A program made the position numbers and the translations under genes. A stretch of 64,000 bases of DNA, taken from Serinus canaria (lineage: Eukaryota > Chordata > Aves > Passeriformes > Fringillidae). The notes beneath the pieces were generated by a model. It was not told where the DNA came from, made no database searches, and saw only the letters and a program-made list of their open reading frames with translations. Where the stretch lies: NCBI RefSeq assembly GCF_022539315.1, contig NC_066313.1, forward strand, positions 63,925,934 to 63,989,933, written 5' to 3'. Below, in pieces: positions 12,259 through 26,000 of this stretch; within the stretch, counting starts at the first letter, position 1; each line of letters opens with the position of its first letter.

Positions 12259-12686
12259 AATTTCAGTATAAAAAGTGTTGGGATCTTTAAATGTGTGTAA
12301 TATAAACCAAAGAATTTCAGAGCAGATGGTGAGCAAATTATAAATAAATACTTCAAATATTAGTGATCTAAGGTTTTATTGTTCAAATGTGTTCAGCACC
12401 AAGTCTAGTTTAAAAGTCATATGCTGCCTCTTGCCTCAGAGGGACTGTTGAACATTTGGACTGGATTACTGAGTGGCAAACAAATATTTTTTCTCTTCCC
12501 TCCTCCCCCAAATCTGTTTAAAAATGAAGAGAGATTTCATTCTAAACATAATTGCTAACATAATCCCATGCGAATAAAGTTAACTAACCCTGGAAAAATA
12601 AACAGATGACTAACTTTAATCAGAGAAATGAAGTCATCATTATGCTTGGTTTATAAAATAGATTTTCATTGTCAAAGATAACATAA

Positions 12687-12707
12687 GGGGGGTGGGGGAG
12701 GGGGAGG
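12687..12707 (+). repeat. G-rich tract
   Basis: Runs of six, five, five and two G residues separated by single T or A bases. Only three runs of three or more G are present, so a classical three-tetrad quadruplex is not assured. A two-tetrad form, or one using a split run, is possible. Confidence 0.6.
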
Positions 12708-15586
12708 CCTGTTATTTTGTATTTCGGTTTGTTTATTTTGAGTTAGCTGTTCTACTGTAGACTGTTTAGGTCCACCCCTGAATAACTACCACATTTATTG
12801 TCTGTCTTTTTAACTGTTGCATTCTCTGAGTTTCAAATTTCTCAGCATGAGCTGTCTGCTTAATTCCATCCAAGCAGTGTGTAATGAGAAAAGAATTTTC
12901 CCTGTCTACACTAATATAGCTTATTTTATTTCCTGAACCCAAACCACCTGTTCAGATTTTCTATTTAAAGCTTTGTAAGGCAATCAGCTACCTCAGGACA
13001 TTTGTGCTGAAATGAAAGGCAGTCAGAATGAAGCCGCAACTTCTTCAGACCTGGTTCAACAAAAAGCATCACCTACAGAGCACTTTCTTGGCCCCAGGGT
13101 CAGGTGGAGTTCACTTCTTAAAATTCTCAACAGATCTCACATTTGATTTTCTGATTTATGTGAAATTTACCAAAAATATTTATAAATTTAATTCTACAAG
13201 AGATTTTGCAATAAAAAATAATAAATTACTATAGAATTTACTTGAGATTAAAACCTAAAAATCTCTCTAAATGTTAAAATTACCTAATCAAGTTTGTCTG
13301 GGCCTGAAGATATAAATCTAGGCCAAACCAACTTATCACAGCACTTCTGTGACTGGTCTATACAATAAGGACCCATCTCAGTACTAACAAACAGCTCATC
13401 TGAAAAACTACATTTCAAAAAAATAACAGAAGGCAAAAAACGTGTTCTGGAGTAAACACAGCTCCAAACTTAAGACTGGACTTTGCCTAGCACTATAAAA
13501 TAAGTCCTCTTCCAAACTGTCTTTGAATTTTTACATTTTACATCATTGCAGATTGAATGCAGTTTGAATCCATTGGAATGAGGCTCAATGGAATAAAAAG
13601 AAAGTTATTTAACATTATTCTGGGCTATTTGTTTTTCAAACTTTCCTCTTTGTCAACACTTTCACTTCGTCATTTAAATGTACATCTCTAAATACAAGCT
13701 TTGTATGATTTTTGGCTTGAGGAAATGTCTCATTCAGTCCTTCCTAGGGGGAAGACTTTGGAGAAGAAGGATCAGCCTATGCACAAGATCAGCCTAAGTA
13801 TTTCCATAACTAAAGCAAAGTTTTGTAAAACGTATTTGAAATGAGGTTTGTATTTCTGAGGACATAAGAGAGGGCAGGTTGAATTTCTTATGAACAGTAT
13901 GGATCTCGAAAAAGAGCAATAAAAAGAAATCTGTAGTGATATGTGATTACAAGAAAAGTTTGAAAATAAATACCTACGTTGCTTTGTGTCTCTTCGGTGT
14001 CCTTAACTGATAAACTTATCCACCCTTTTCCCTCTCTCTCCCACTCTTCTGTAAATTTGAGGGAAGTTGGCTGGGGAGGGTAAACAGAACACTAAAGTAC
14101 AGGGAAAATAGGAAATTATTCCTCTTGAACCACACAGACAGAGCAACAAAAAATCCCAGATCATCTTTTGTTACACAAAAAGGCACCAGACCGAGGATAT
14201 GCAGGTACCTTGACTCCAAGATTAAAAGCCTTCCCTTTCTCCATTCCTGTTAATTATTTTCAAATCTGTGTAGATATAACACCTTCTTCCTTCCTTTTCA
14301 TTAGCTCATGAATATCTGCAAGACAGAAGTTCTGGTCTGATAATACCTGCTGAAGCACAAAAACCCTCCTGTGGATGCCAACCCAAAGCCAGTGAGACTT
14401 AAATGCTGGAGCTGATTCAAACACCTAGGAAATTTTCAGATAAAATCTCTACTAAAACAAGTTAGGATTGAAAGTGCATTTTAGGAGAGTTCCTGTAACC
14501 TCAGCAGAATATTATCATTTCCTTGCAAGAACTCTGCATGCTTTAAATAAATTGTCACAGAGTGACATTTTAAGTAAGATTAAAAATAAAAATTTAATAT
14601 CTCCATACACTCACATGAACCTAAAACTGTATCTCTCTTAAGAAGAGCCATTTCATCTGTGTTTGTTAACTATTCTTCCATGCCATCATATCTAGATGTA
14701 AAACAACATTATTTAAAATAACTCAAGACTCCACCTTTTTTCGAGTACTAGATTCTGAAGGAAAACTAGATTATGATCCTAAATTTATGGTAAAAATAAA
14801 ATTTTAAAAAATGGGATTAAATTTCATTGTATCTTAGTGAGCCCAAGACTGAGCAGATGCAGCCTACATGAGAGGAATTTATTTTTTTCAAATTATTTTG
14901 GAGAAGTGCTAGATCAGAAACACCTCTACCTCAGGACCTTCTTTTTTCTCTTTTCACAGATATTTTTGCTGTCCTTATACAGCTGATTTTTAACCAAAAG
15001 AAAATGGAACAAGAAATCAAACTGCATAATGACATTATTTCTTTTTTCCTAGTAAACATGATTCACTCACACATCATCAAGATAAAATAATGGAATTCAC
15101 TGAAAACGTCAGTGAGATTTAAAACAAGAAAAGAGAAAATGGCAACGAAACTCTTCTTGGTGTATAAATGAACCATCCAGTTTACAGTTTATAGATATAA
15201 ACACAGGCAGCCCTGAACTTAAACTTTAGGTAAGTGGGCTACTGGAATAAAGAAAGTTTACTCTTATGTAAAACTGTCCTTCAAGATGGTTATTTTTGTA
15301 AAGAAGAAGAAAATGACATTTGATTTGATTCTTCAAAGAGTAAAATCTAGCATCAAATTATATTTTAACTACTACATAAATCCTCAGATATTAATGTATC
15401 ACAACTAAATCCACGTATCACCAGCTAAGTCCTAACTGATCACGCTAAATCTCTTACTAATAATAATTAGCTGAAGTATCAATTCATACCACAATTATCA
15501 AAATCAGCTTCCTTCCAAAAAAAGCTTCTTTATACTGATGCTTGCTTTTCCGGTCAAGTATTATCTAAACTCACATAAGACCCTGG

Positions 15587-15602
15587 TTCTGCAGCTGCAG
15601 AA
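15587..15602. repeat. Perfect 16-base palindrome centred on an E-box
   Basis: TTCTGCAGCTGCAGAA equals its own reverse complement, with a CAGCTG E-box at its centre (15593-15598). It lies 36 bases before the start of the longest open frame in the window. It could be a protein-dimer site or a chance palindrome. Confidence 0.5.
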
Positions 15603-16440
15603 ATTGTGAAGTGTGTTAAAGTACATTAATGCTATGGCATGCCACTCTGCCATACGTGGGCACACGCAGGGGCCTTATCTGTGCACTTACACAACGTGGT
15701 ACCACAAGCACTCTCCGTGGAAGCATGTTACGTGTTTATCACTACTGCTAAAATAACAAGATTTAAGTGGAGTGCCTGGAAACACCCAAAACAAGTCGTG
15801 AAAAGAGAAATGGCCTCTGTTTTCCTAAAACCACAGCAGTTAAACAGTGGAAAAACTCTGGTGCCAGTGACTCATAAGAGGCACAAGAAGCCTAGAGCAA
15901 TAGTTGCAATCCTCATTACCAAGCACGGCAGACACCAATTCATTTTTCTACAAAACTGGGCAGCTTTCCCTCTTCTGTTACTTCAAACTCTCAAGAATCA
16001 GCTTTGGCATACTGATAACTGCTTCAATTTTAAAATGATAACTGAGGCTATGATATACACATCATCTGCAGAGAAAACTTCTTTTTCAGGTGACAATCCC
16101 ACATAGTATAGTACAAAAGGTTTTATCACACCTACCTATGGAATGTCAACAATTACCACATGCTCTAAACAGAAGCTGTCTTACCTCCAAAGAAATCTTA
16201 ACAAGCAAAGACAGTAAGAAACAGGAGGGGCCCAAGAAGTCTCAAAGAGCATTAAACTGTATCCTCTTAGGCTACAGATGTTTCCAACGAAGAACAGACA
16301 AACTATTTAAACCTTTGAATTCCTTACACATACATCAGAACTAAGCACAGCAACCGCAACCACCAAAAGCAACAGTCCCAAATATTTAAATGAATTTAGT
16401 TATAAGGAATTGAACAAGACCTACAGCACAGTTATTAAAC

Positions 16441-16462
16441 TGAAGTCCCTGTAGGGACTTCA
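16441..16462. repeat. Near-perfect palindrome, 10-base arms with a 2-base centre
   Basis: Arms TGAAGTCCCT and AGGGACTTCA are exact reverse complements flanking a GT centre. It could extrude as a short hairpin or act as a dimeric binding site. No transposon ends are visible around it. Confidence 0.7.
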
Positions 16463-17041
16463 AACACAGCACAACATACAGTGCACAAGAAAAGCAATTT
16501 CATAAGAGTAATATCTCAAACATAACATTTTGAAAAAGATGCTGTGAGCAAAAACTAGTACAGAGATTCTCTATTGACCACCTGGAATTTTTCTGTTCAT
16601 CTACACATCCCCCTCAAAGCCACAGATCTACAGACTCTCCGCTGCTGCCTTTACTCTGTCAAATATCTTTTCACTCAGCTTTAAACCTGTCTCTGTTAGG
16701 CCAATCAACTTTCAAAATCATTAATGGTAATGGTTAGAAGGGTCATTTTCAACTCTAATTTCCATCCTTTAAAAGAATAATGTGATTTAAAGAGCAAGTT
16801 GTAGTGTTCCCAATCCTTACGGGTTCTGGGAACAGACAAAACACCATATTACAGAGTAGGACAGAGTATCAAACTAGAGATTCGTACCAGCCACACACCC
16901 CGAGAGGCAGGGACACAAGCAGATTAATTACTTCAGCCAAAGGAAACCACGAAGCAGAACTTATCAAAAGCATTCAATAACAGCACAGCTCTGGTCTATG
17001 AACTTTGATGACTTGGTTTCTATGAATCCTATCTTTATCAA

Positions 17042-17061
17042 TTTTTTTTTTTTTTTTTTTT
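17042..17061. repeat. Poly-T tract (20)
   Basis: Twenty consecutive T residues, the longest mononucleotide run noted in the window. No retrocopy body is recognised next to it on the minus strand. Confidence 0.9.
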
Positions 17062-20000
17062 CCTGAGCTTGAAGCACTCAATGCTGTACTTACATCATGG
17101 TTTTTTTCATTAATTCATAAGAGTATTAAGAAGGAGCAAGTAGGGTCAAACTCTAATTCTTCCCACGAGCTGTACAGAAAGGAAGAATATTTGCAAGCAG
17201 GAAGGAAGGCTATGTTTTTTGACTTATTCTGCCACAAAATAGATTTACTTCAAGGGAAGCATTAGTAGTGGTACTGTCTGAGATGTTAAGACTTTGATCA
17301 TCTCTGGCTAAGGCAACTTAAGGTGTTAATCGTTTTCAAGCTCTTTCAGCCACATGACATGGTCTTCCTTTCCTCTGGGAGAGCTTAGAAAAGGGAACAT
17401 ATAGCTATTTCTATATTTAAACATACAATTTCTACCTTCATTGGTTATTTAAGTTGTTCTTAAAACTAATTAGATTTTCACCCTCAGGTTTCCCCTGAAC
17501 TGGCGTTGCTGCCTACTGCCCCAAGCCTAGAGAGCTGCTGTGAGAACTGTGGTGAAAAACAAGTTTATATCTATTTCACTCCTCATAGAAACTTCATCAC
17601 TATAGCTAATGTAAGACTTCTGTTCCTTGTCTAAGATAATCCACCATGAAATAAAATTTCCAGTAATCTACTGAAACACAAATACTTCTGCAAAAAAAAC
17701 TGTTCTTCAGATAATGTTTTTCTGAGTTAATTATTCTGAATGAAAGAATGACTGTAATTTTAGGTAATGAAATGAGGACTGAACAAGTTTTGGGATTGAG
17801 CGCCAGAAGGATGCATACAGCAGTAAAAACTGCTTAAATCAAAATACACCAGAAAACTAACAGTTGAAACACTGACACATAAAAATGTTATGAATGCTTT
17901 AGAAGATCTTGTTTTTCAAAGAGAAGACAATATATTTTGATAGTTGTTTAGAGAACACAGAGAATATTTATCACAGATAATGTTTCAAATATTTGTCTGG
18001 CTTCCTATTTTCAACATGAAGGGAAAAAGTGTGAATGTTTTTTAATAAATGTATAGTTAACAGTTCATTCAGTCAGGTGAAAACAAGAAGATAATTTATC
18101 TTACCCTACCTGTAGACGCTTAAAATGCAGATGTTGCCATTTGAGTTTGCCACTCTGAGATCTTTTTGTAATCCATGTTAAGCAATAAGCACTTTTATGT
18201 CACAATTCACTTATTTTCTACGCCTACCTGATGATGATATTAATAACTCTGTAGAATTTCTCTCTGCTGACTATATGCAGAGCCTAGATGACAAGCTCAG
18301 TTGTAGACATTTACACCCTACACTGCAGAGAATAAAGAAGCTCAGTATCACCCCTGCTCCCTTAAAATTGAATTCACTGATTGTACATTAGCCTAAACTG
18401 GTGGAATCTGTACTCTGATCTGCTTTACCTTTTACCAAGTTGCCTCTCAATATTAAAAATTACTAATTCTTCTTCTGTGAAGTAAGTATCATTGCATTAC
18501 ATATTCCTTTAAACTGGCTTTGAATCCTTTCCAACTTAAATGGAGACGGGGGGAAAAACCTGCTACATGTCAAATTAAAGGAAATTTAACTTTTTTTTTA
18601 TTATTAACTTCCAGCTTTTCATAAAGGCAACAGTATCAATTTATGTAGTGTGAGTACAAAAAAATTCAGGAGACTTCAATGAAACATACAGAGAATACAA
18701 TAAAAGGTAAGGAAGTTCATCAGTATTTTTTAAATTATCTGCATGTCTTTGAATCACTTGAACACTAGGAAAGTATGTAACCTTCCTCACAAAAGTCTGG
18801 TGTATCTTTGCATCTCACTCAGACAAAATAAGGCAGACACTGTTCTATTTTTGACACATCTCTGTCAGGAGATCCTGCTCCTGGAAAGTTTAACATCATC
18901 TATGCTTCTGTCAAACACGATCAGTTATACACAGATTTATATGCACTCTTCACTTGTGATTTTTGTTTCTTTATTTCACATTTTGATTTGCAGTCATGAA
19001 AAGTGATACAGAAAAAAGTTATTAACATATACTGATTTTTTTATATCTTTATAATTGGATAATTGTTAAATTTTTGTAAGTCATAATAATTCAGTGTATT
19101 TTAAAATTAGTAATTTACAAAGTAACACAACTAAGAGATAAACCAGATGGTTGCAGCAAGCAGATACACTAAAAACCACAAACCAGCTTGTAACATAGTG
19201 CAACTGATGGAATAGTACATCTTAGAATTTATTTATAAGCCTAAGAAACTCCAAATCATTTCAAAAAGAATTTTCAGGACAAAAGCCAGGAAAAAAAAAA
19301 ATCAGAGGGTTTAAAGGACCACTTGAAAGGGGGAGGCTAATATCCCATCTTAAAGTCTCTTAAAGCATCATATGATATGCAGAACTTCCAGCTAACACAA
19401 CTGCAGAACTTTTAGGGTTGAGTTAGTTCATAAACACTACTCTAAACTAATTCTCTTTGTGGTTTTTTTATAGTTTCCAGTAAACAAATAAAATTCCATT
19501 CAGTTAAACTTGGTTCATTTCTGATGTTACAAGAACAGACCTACAAAACAGAAAACAAAAATGGGAACTAGACGTTTTTAATCATAGAAGGTCATGTCAG
19601 TACTTCATATGTACTCTTTGTAAAAATATAAAGACACAATATAATTTAAAAAATAGCATAATTCCCATATCAAAACATAAAGATAGTGTTTTTTTTCAGC
19701 AAGATCTCCAGCCATTGTACATCTTAAAGCTGTCTGAGAACAGACAAAGCTAAAGATTGCCTGTTAATCTCTATATTATGATGTGTCATTAATTCTCTTG
19801 ATTCCTTATTTGAAAACATTCTAGCATGCATTCAGCCTCTCAGCTTTTTTTGAGTAGATCCATTCTCTATCAGCCAAGAAGCCAGGCTAGGTTCTTTCTG
19901 TGAGTGACTAACCTTTCCTGCCCACAAAACATGTAAAACCTTGTCATTTTTCTCAGCATCTTACCTACTGACTTCCACCTATGTTCCTAAGTACTGGAAT

Positions 20001-20429
20001 CACTTATGACATCCCTTAGCAATTACTGAAAAGTAAATATACTATATTACTTGACAAAAAATATGAGATCTGCATAAAAGAATGAATATAATGTCCAAAT
20101 CATGCCTGTAGTTGATAAAAATAAATTGAATGTGCATGCAACAAAGATGACCAAACCGTTACAGCTCTTTCAGAACTATCTCAGGTATTTAAAAATTATT
20201 CCTTCCTATGCTGTGAGTTCTGAAAGGTCAGTTTGCATTCTAATAAGTATGAAAAAGACATGTATTCAGCAGCAAAATAGAAATATATTAATTTTACAGA
20301 TAAGTAAACAAAGAATGAAAAGTATCATTTTCTTGGCCAAAGGGAATGTCACAGTGGAGACAAACTAGTAGCAGAGTTAATCGAGAGTCAGGTTTTGGAA
20401 CAGTCTTTTTTAAAAATACATTAATGTCC

Positions 20430-20960
20430 AACACACAAGGTGATGACACAAAGTTGGAAGAGGATTGAGCATCATACTGAAAGAACAGGATGGTCTTCAG
20501 GAAAGATGAATTTTAATGGAGCAAAGTGCAAGGTCACTCACTCAGGGACTATAAATAAGAGTAGCTGATGTAAGCTAAGAACTCCTAAGTAGGGAATAAT
20601 GAAGGAGAAGAAATATCCAGGTTTTTTAGCTGATCCCTGGGAGATTATCAACAACCAGTGTGCCACAGTGATGAAACAGACAAATCACATTCTTGAACAT
20701 ACCAGGCAATGTACTTCTGGTAGATCAGAAACTATGAAAGACATAGGAGGTATCAGCGGAATATTTTGCTTATATACCCTTAGACAACCTTCCTCAGGAA
20801 AATAAAATTCACAGAGAAATAAAAGAAATAGGGAAGGACCAAAAGGATGATCTTAGAATGCAAAGGCTCCCAAGGCAAGCCTGAAAAAGTTTGACTTTTC
20901 TAATATTGAAAAAGTATAGGCTGAAGTGGGCTATAATTCTTTTTCATTCTTTTTCACAGC
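20430..20960 (+). mobile_element. Ancient CR1/L3-like LINE remnant, end of ORF2
   Basis: The text starting AAGGTGATGACACAAAGTTG follows the closing part of the ORF2 of old CR1/L3-type LINEs. It continues through TTTTAATGGAGCAAAGTGCA and AGGTCACTCACTCAGGGA and a translated stretch resembling the family's KDLGVLVD...QCDAAVKKAN signature. Here the readable residues include NNQCATVMKQTNHILEH around 20650-20705, in the open frame at 20599-20805. The later TTTGACTTTTCTAATATTG matches the 3' part (TTTAGCCTAGAAAAAAG in relatives). Divergence is high, so the copy is old and dead. Borders are approximate. Confidence 0.7.
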
Positions 20961-22910
20961 AACAGGAAAACTCTGATAGATTTTTAAGGGAATATTCAGA
21001 TATTGCAGGAAACTGCAAGCTGCTCCAAGTCACAGTGCTGTGATCAGAATGATGCCAGTCACTGGAGTGAACAGTCGTCTACCAGCTCACACAAAGTTAT
21101 TGGTGCTACTGGCCAAGCAGAGAAAAAAAATTAAAATGAACTTTAACCTACAGATTTGCCAAAAATTGAACTGGTTGAGGAAGTGCTACACTGCAGTTTC
21201 CACAGAATTTCTTGCTTTATTATTTACTTCTCTGTTATCTGATGAGGTTTTACACTGTGCCCCACAAAAATGGTCCGTGAACAATTTCTCACTTTTGAAG
21301 TGGTATTAGTTTGAGCAAAACACACCTCTTGAAAGCATGTATGAAGAGCTACCAATAGGATGTGATGACTGCAAGGCTTACTTCCAGTAATGCAAAATGA
21401 AAACAAGCAGTCCAGATATTACACCTCAATTGAATATCGCTATGACAAACTTGAGAAAAGACTTACTTTCATCTGCATTCAACAATATGCAATTGCCTCA
21501 AAACTACATATTATGAGAAATCTATTGAAAATTCTTTAAAAAATGAAATTCAAAAGAAAAACCTAGATATCAAAGCATCACAAAAGAAATCATAATTACT
21601 AATAGTTATTACATGAAATATCAAAATCAAAATTCTTTGATTCTAAACAGATTCAAGCCTAAAACTTACAAAGCACTACTTCCTTCAGCCATTTTATTTC
21701 ATGCTACAAAATTGTATTTTTGATTAAACTCTAATGTAGTTTCAGAAATGTATATTTGATAGGAACTAACATCTCACTGAGCTATCCACAAGTGAAACAA
21801 AGAACATACATCACTGTAACTTCTCCCTGTGTTATTTTTTTGCCTTTTACTGGTAGCAAACATTTTCATGATTATAACTTTTTAAATACACATCTGTTTC
21901 CTCCTTTAGAAGTACATAATGTTGTAAATTATGGCGAGTAATGCTGATCTAATGTTTTGTTTACTTAATCTTTTGTTTTAAGGAAAAAATATATATGGAT
22001 TAAATGCTGATTTTAGGATACTTTGCTGTTAACTTCAGAGTTCCAGTCAAAATCTAACTGAAGATTCCATAATTGCTTAAATAGCAGCTACTTTTACAAT
22101 TGTCCTTAATTAGGTCCCAATTTAGCAAATCACTTGGCCATATGCTGAGGTCCCACTGGATTTAAGAATGTGCATAGAGTTGTGCACATGCATCAGAGCT
22201 TAGCTGAATTGGGCTTTAACATTAGACATTTTAAAATTCTTTTAATTTCTGAAACTTCTGTAGCCTTTCGTTTTTTCTTATGTTTCTCCAAAGTTCTTGG
22301 GGATTTCAGCTACAATTGCTTCTCACTATTACATATAGGCATACAATTCTTCTAAGTGGTTAGTTTATCTCTAAATGCTTAAGGTTTAGCCTCAAAAAAG
22401 AACTTCAGAATTATTTAATTAATTAAAAAAAAAAAAAAGTAAATCAACTGAGAAGCAGATAGAATTAGACCTATTACTAAACACCTGAAAACAAGATGGG
22501 CAGCTCCTTCAATAAACAGGAAATCTCCAAGAGTGGACAGACTGATTACCCAAGAAAACTAAAGAACTGAAATTGTTGTGGTTGCCAAGCAAATTTTACT
22601 ACTTCAACTTTTCAAGTAATTTTGTTTTCCTACAGAACTCTGACATTTCTGGAGCCAAACACAGCATAGGAAAGCTTTTTTTTCCCCCAAGGGGCATGTT
22701 CACTTCTCCCTCCTGTGCAGCTGAAATTGCATATATATTTGTCTAGTGATACTGATCCTCTGTGCTGAGACAAGAACTGTCCTTTGGGTCTTGTGGAGCC
22801 TGTAGCAACAGGCCTCTCTCATCTGGACATATCATCTTGGCAATATCAACAAACTCTGCCTTCAAAGACCATAGTCCCAAATCAGTACAATAAACTACAG
22901 GAAATGACAT
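20961..22910. other. AT-rich non-coding stretch
   Basis: No gene or repeat beyond simple sequence. A 14-base perfect palindrome TTTAATTAATTAAA (22414-22427) overlaps a fourteen-A run (22425-22438). Short open frames at 21040-21309 and 22170-22355 have no recognisable features. Confidence 0.5.
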
Positions 22911-22924
22911 ATATAGATAGATAT

Positions 22925-23023
<99 letters not shown>

Positions 23024-23024
23024 T
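22911..23024. repeat. GATA tetranucleotide microsatellite
   Basis: About 114 bases of ATAG/GATA units, with ATAT-type interruptions at the left end and then roughly twenty-five uninterrupted units. Long pure tetranucleotide arrays are usually length-polymorphic. On this strand it also presents a dense series of potential GATA-factor cores (AGATAG), though not the preferred AGATAA. Confidence 0.97.
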
Positions 23025-26000
23025 GGACTTTTGTATTTACTGTCGGGTGCTAAATGATTCACTAGGAATTCACTTTATATTTGCAAGTATATTTAGGCAA
23101 ATGGGCAGGGAGGACAGATGCGGGAAGACTGGAGTTTATATGAAAAACCTCTTTCATAAATCATGCCACTGAGAAACAGGACTATAAATCCATATTGTGG
23201 TATCTATTATATGAACAGACAGCAGATAAGAAGGATATGTATTGAACTTATGCATTTCTGAATACCCCACATTTAAAGCAGTTTGGTGGAAGTACAAAAG
23301 ATGGAAAAAACCAGCAACTAGGATTAAGACTCACCTGAATGACAAGATAAAATCACGAGTGAGGTGGAAGGGATTACTATCCTTACTATCCTTTCCCTGA
23401 CTATCCAAGGGAACTATCTAATTGTGTCATAATTTTTCACAAGAATTTGAGACTACCCTATGAAAACACCAGGCAAACACCATTCCAAACACCAGGTTTG
23501 GAATAAACTGAGGCAATATTTTATTTCAGCAACATCCATGAAAGTCAATGCCAGAGGATGCTTTGATAGTCAAGCTAGAATTCTGCTCAGAAAGAGCAGA
23601 ATTTAAATCCAGCTAAGAGAGTCAAGATGTAATTCAGGCCTGGAAATCTGTACATCGTTGATTGCCTGAATAAAGTGTGTGCAAAAATGGAAGGATCTAC
23701 ATCCCAAGCAGCCTCTTCTGGCAAACACCACAGAAAGGGTAATGGATTAAAGAAAACTCTGCCCTTCCTTTTTCAAGATGATAAGGGAAGACAGGAAGGA
23801 GATGCTCGGGCTAAACCTTAGTTGTGCAAGCCAAACACACTTGAGTGCATGAGGCACTATAAGGACACAGAGAAGCAGACATACTAAATATACTAGGCGT
23901 GCATGTTTCTAGATTTAGCCTGCACAACGTTAATCTGTTCCATTCTATAGCTTAATTTTACTGTTACTTTGATGATGAAATAAGGGTTTCTTATTAATAT
24001 TTTTAACCAGAAACTCCCATCCAGTTATATGTACAAATAAAGATGAAAAAACACCGTTGAACAAACAGTTCCCTTTAATTTTTTTTCACAAAGAGGTTAA
24101 ATATACTGCAACCTATTCACAAATCCAAGACCTGTATTTTAAAGAAGGATACCAAAAATCATGTGATGGTACTTAAAATGGCACAAAATTAAAAACTCTG
24201 ATACTTCAGCCTATATAAGCAAGAAATTTCCTCCATCAAAATCAGTCAGGAAAAAAACAGTCCTTGTCACTGTATCATATGGAAATGTGATTTTCATTCA
24301 CTAGCTTCACCATATATTAAAATGGTTTAACATATGCATCTAGAATAACAATGTGTAGAAAAAATTAAGATGGATAATTGTGCTTACTTTTTAATGGGAA
24401 CTCAATTATGTTATTATTTCTATCTGTTAAAATTAAAAGAATACACCAACAATAAAATAAAATCATTTTCTGACATATCCAGGTACTTCTGAGACTGACA
24501 AAAGAGACCATAATAACACCACCTGTCATATTCTATTATAGAAATAAGCATTTCTGAAATTATTAAATGCTACATTATCTAATTTCAGCATCATTGTGTT
24601 CCAGTATTTCATATACACTAGCTTCTTCCAAAACCAGTTTTTGTGGAAACTTTGTATAAAAAAATCCAAAGTCACATCTGTCTTTCCACAGCTAATATAA
24701 AACTGAGCTCAAAAGATCTTTCATTGAACTTTCAGAATTGTACTGACAGCAATAATGTTATCACCAACTTTCAAAAGGGATGTAAAGGAGAGTAGAACTA
24801 GATCAAATTAATTTACAGGGTTCCTTTCCTCTAAAATAAGAAAAAAAAAATGTTTAAACCAAAACAACAGGAGAGAAAAAAATTACAATAGAAAGCTTTT
24901 CTGTTAAGTCAAGTACATAAAGAATTTTTTTTTTAAAGAGACATTTCACTGCAAAGTTGTAGCTGCTCACGTGTCATACTGGATTTTTGAAAATAGGAGA
25001 TGCTTAAGCCTAGACCCTAAGGAGTTATCTTCAGATGCAGAATACAGCTGATCCTCTACCAGACTGGTGATACAAATTTTAAGAATGCTACATAAATCCA
25101 GAACATAATATCATAACACTACACTCATTACTTTAATTTTTCTTCTGTGCCAGCCTAAGGCAACTGCTCACTTCATTGACAGCAGGATTGGCATAATTAT
25201 TAAAAAAAAAAAAATACAGATAGACACTTGTTTTGTTTTCTTTTCCAAAATATAAGCCATTCAAAATTCAGGGAAAAAATAAAAGAAACATACTTTCAGA
25301 AAAACAATGCAAGTATTTCACTTTCACTTTCATAAATGCTTGTCTATGTCAGCTGTATCTATACTGGCAATCAAAATTAGACCACAAAACAGCATAATGG
25401 ACATGGATTTTATTACTTTAATTTGATCACGGATCCAATAATGAAGGAAAGGCAGATAAAATTGACTAACTTAATATTTATGGGAACTTGAACTACTGAA
25501 GAGATTAGTACTTTTACCCAGTTAAGCTTCCAACTGTCAGCTGTCATTACAGGACCTGTCAGGAAAAGCAAATGATACCAATGTTGAACTTGTAACATGA
25601 GCGTCGGACCCTTTTACTGAGAAACAAAACATGCAAGTCAAACCAGGAAAATGCATTGCTTCCTGCCTTTACATTATGGACAGATCAATGTCCTGGCCCA
25701 GCCACAATAAATTACCTTTTGCCAGGACAGCTCCACTTGGTTTTCTCTGTAGGAAATGTCAGTGGAAGGTATTGACAAATGTCCGTGGAAAGCAAAAAGT
25801 CTCAGCTGACATTTTTGAAAAGAGCCCAAACCACCTCCACTCCCTTACAGACCATACCCCAAAAATCACAGATATGCCGGCTGAGTAACTCTGGCAATAT
25901 CCACAGACACCAGACAAGCTGAAAGCCTTTCTGGTGATAAGGCAGTCTTAAGCCCAACACTCTGTTTGTAGCAACTCTGAAGTTCCACACCAGTCCACTG

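Larger units (their letters stand above)
11136..15586. other. AT-rich non-coding stretch with homopolymers
   Basis: No gene or recognisable transposon. It holds an A run at 12060-12070, a T run of sixteen at 12243-12258 and a G-rich tract at 12687-12707. Open frames such as 11875-12117 and 13028-13234 are short and featureless. Confidence 0.5.
15603..20429. other. Non-coding stretch containing the longest open frame
   Basis: The 155-codon frame at 15639-16106 is the longest in the window. Its reading shows no domain, signal peptide or motif that I recognise, and an unspliced frame of this size is about what chance allows here. Otherwise the stretch is AT-rich, with a 10-base-arm hairpin at 16441-16462 and twenty T residues at 17042-17061. 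I see no gene. Confidence 0.5.

Noticed and set aside
15639..16106. 155-codon open frame, the longest in the window
   Set aside because: No domain or known protein is recognisable, it is unspliced and has no CpG promoter. With stop codons at roughly the rate seen in this AT-rich DNA, about one frame this long is expected by chance in six frames of 64 kb.
22911..23024. GATA array considered as a GATA-factor regulatory element
   Set aside because: The units give AGATAG rather than the preferred AGATAA, and a pure tetranucleotide array is fully explained by replication slippage.
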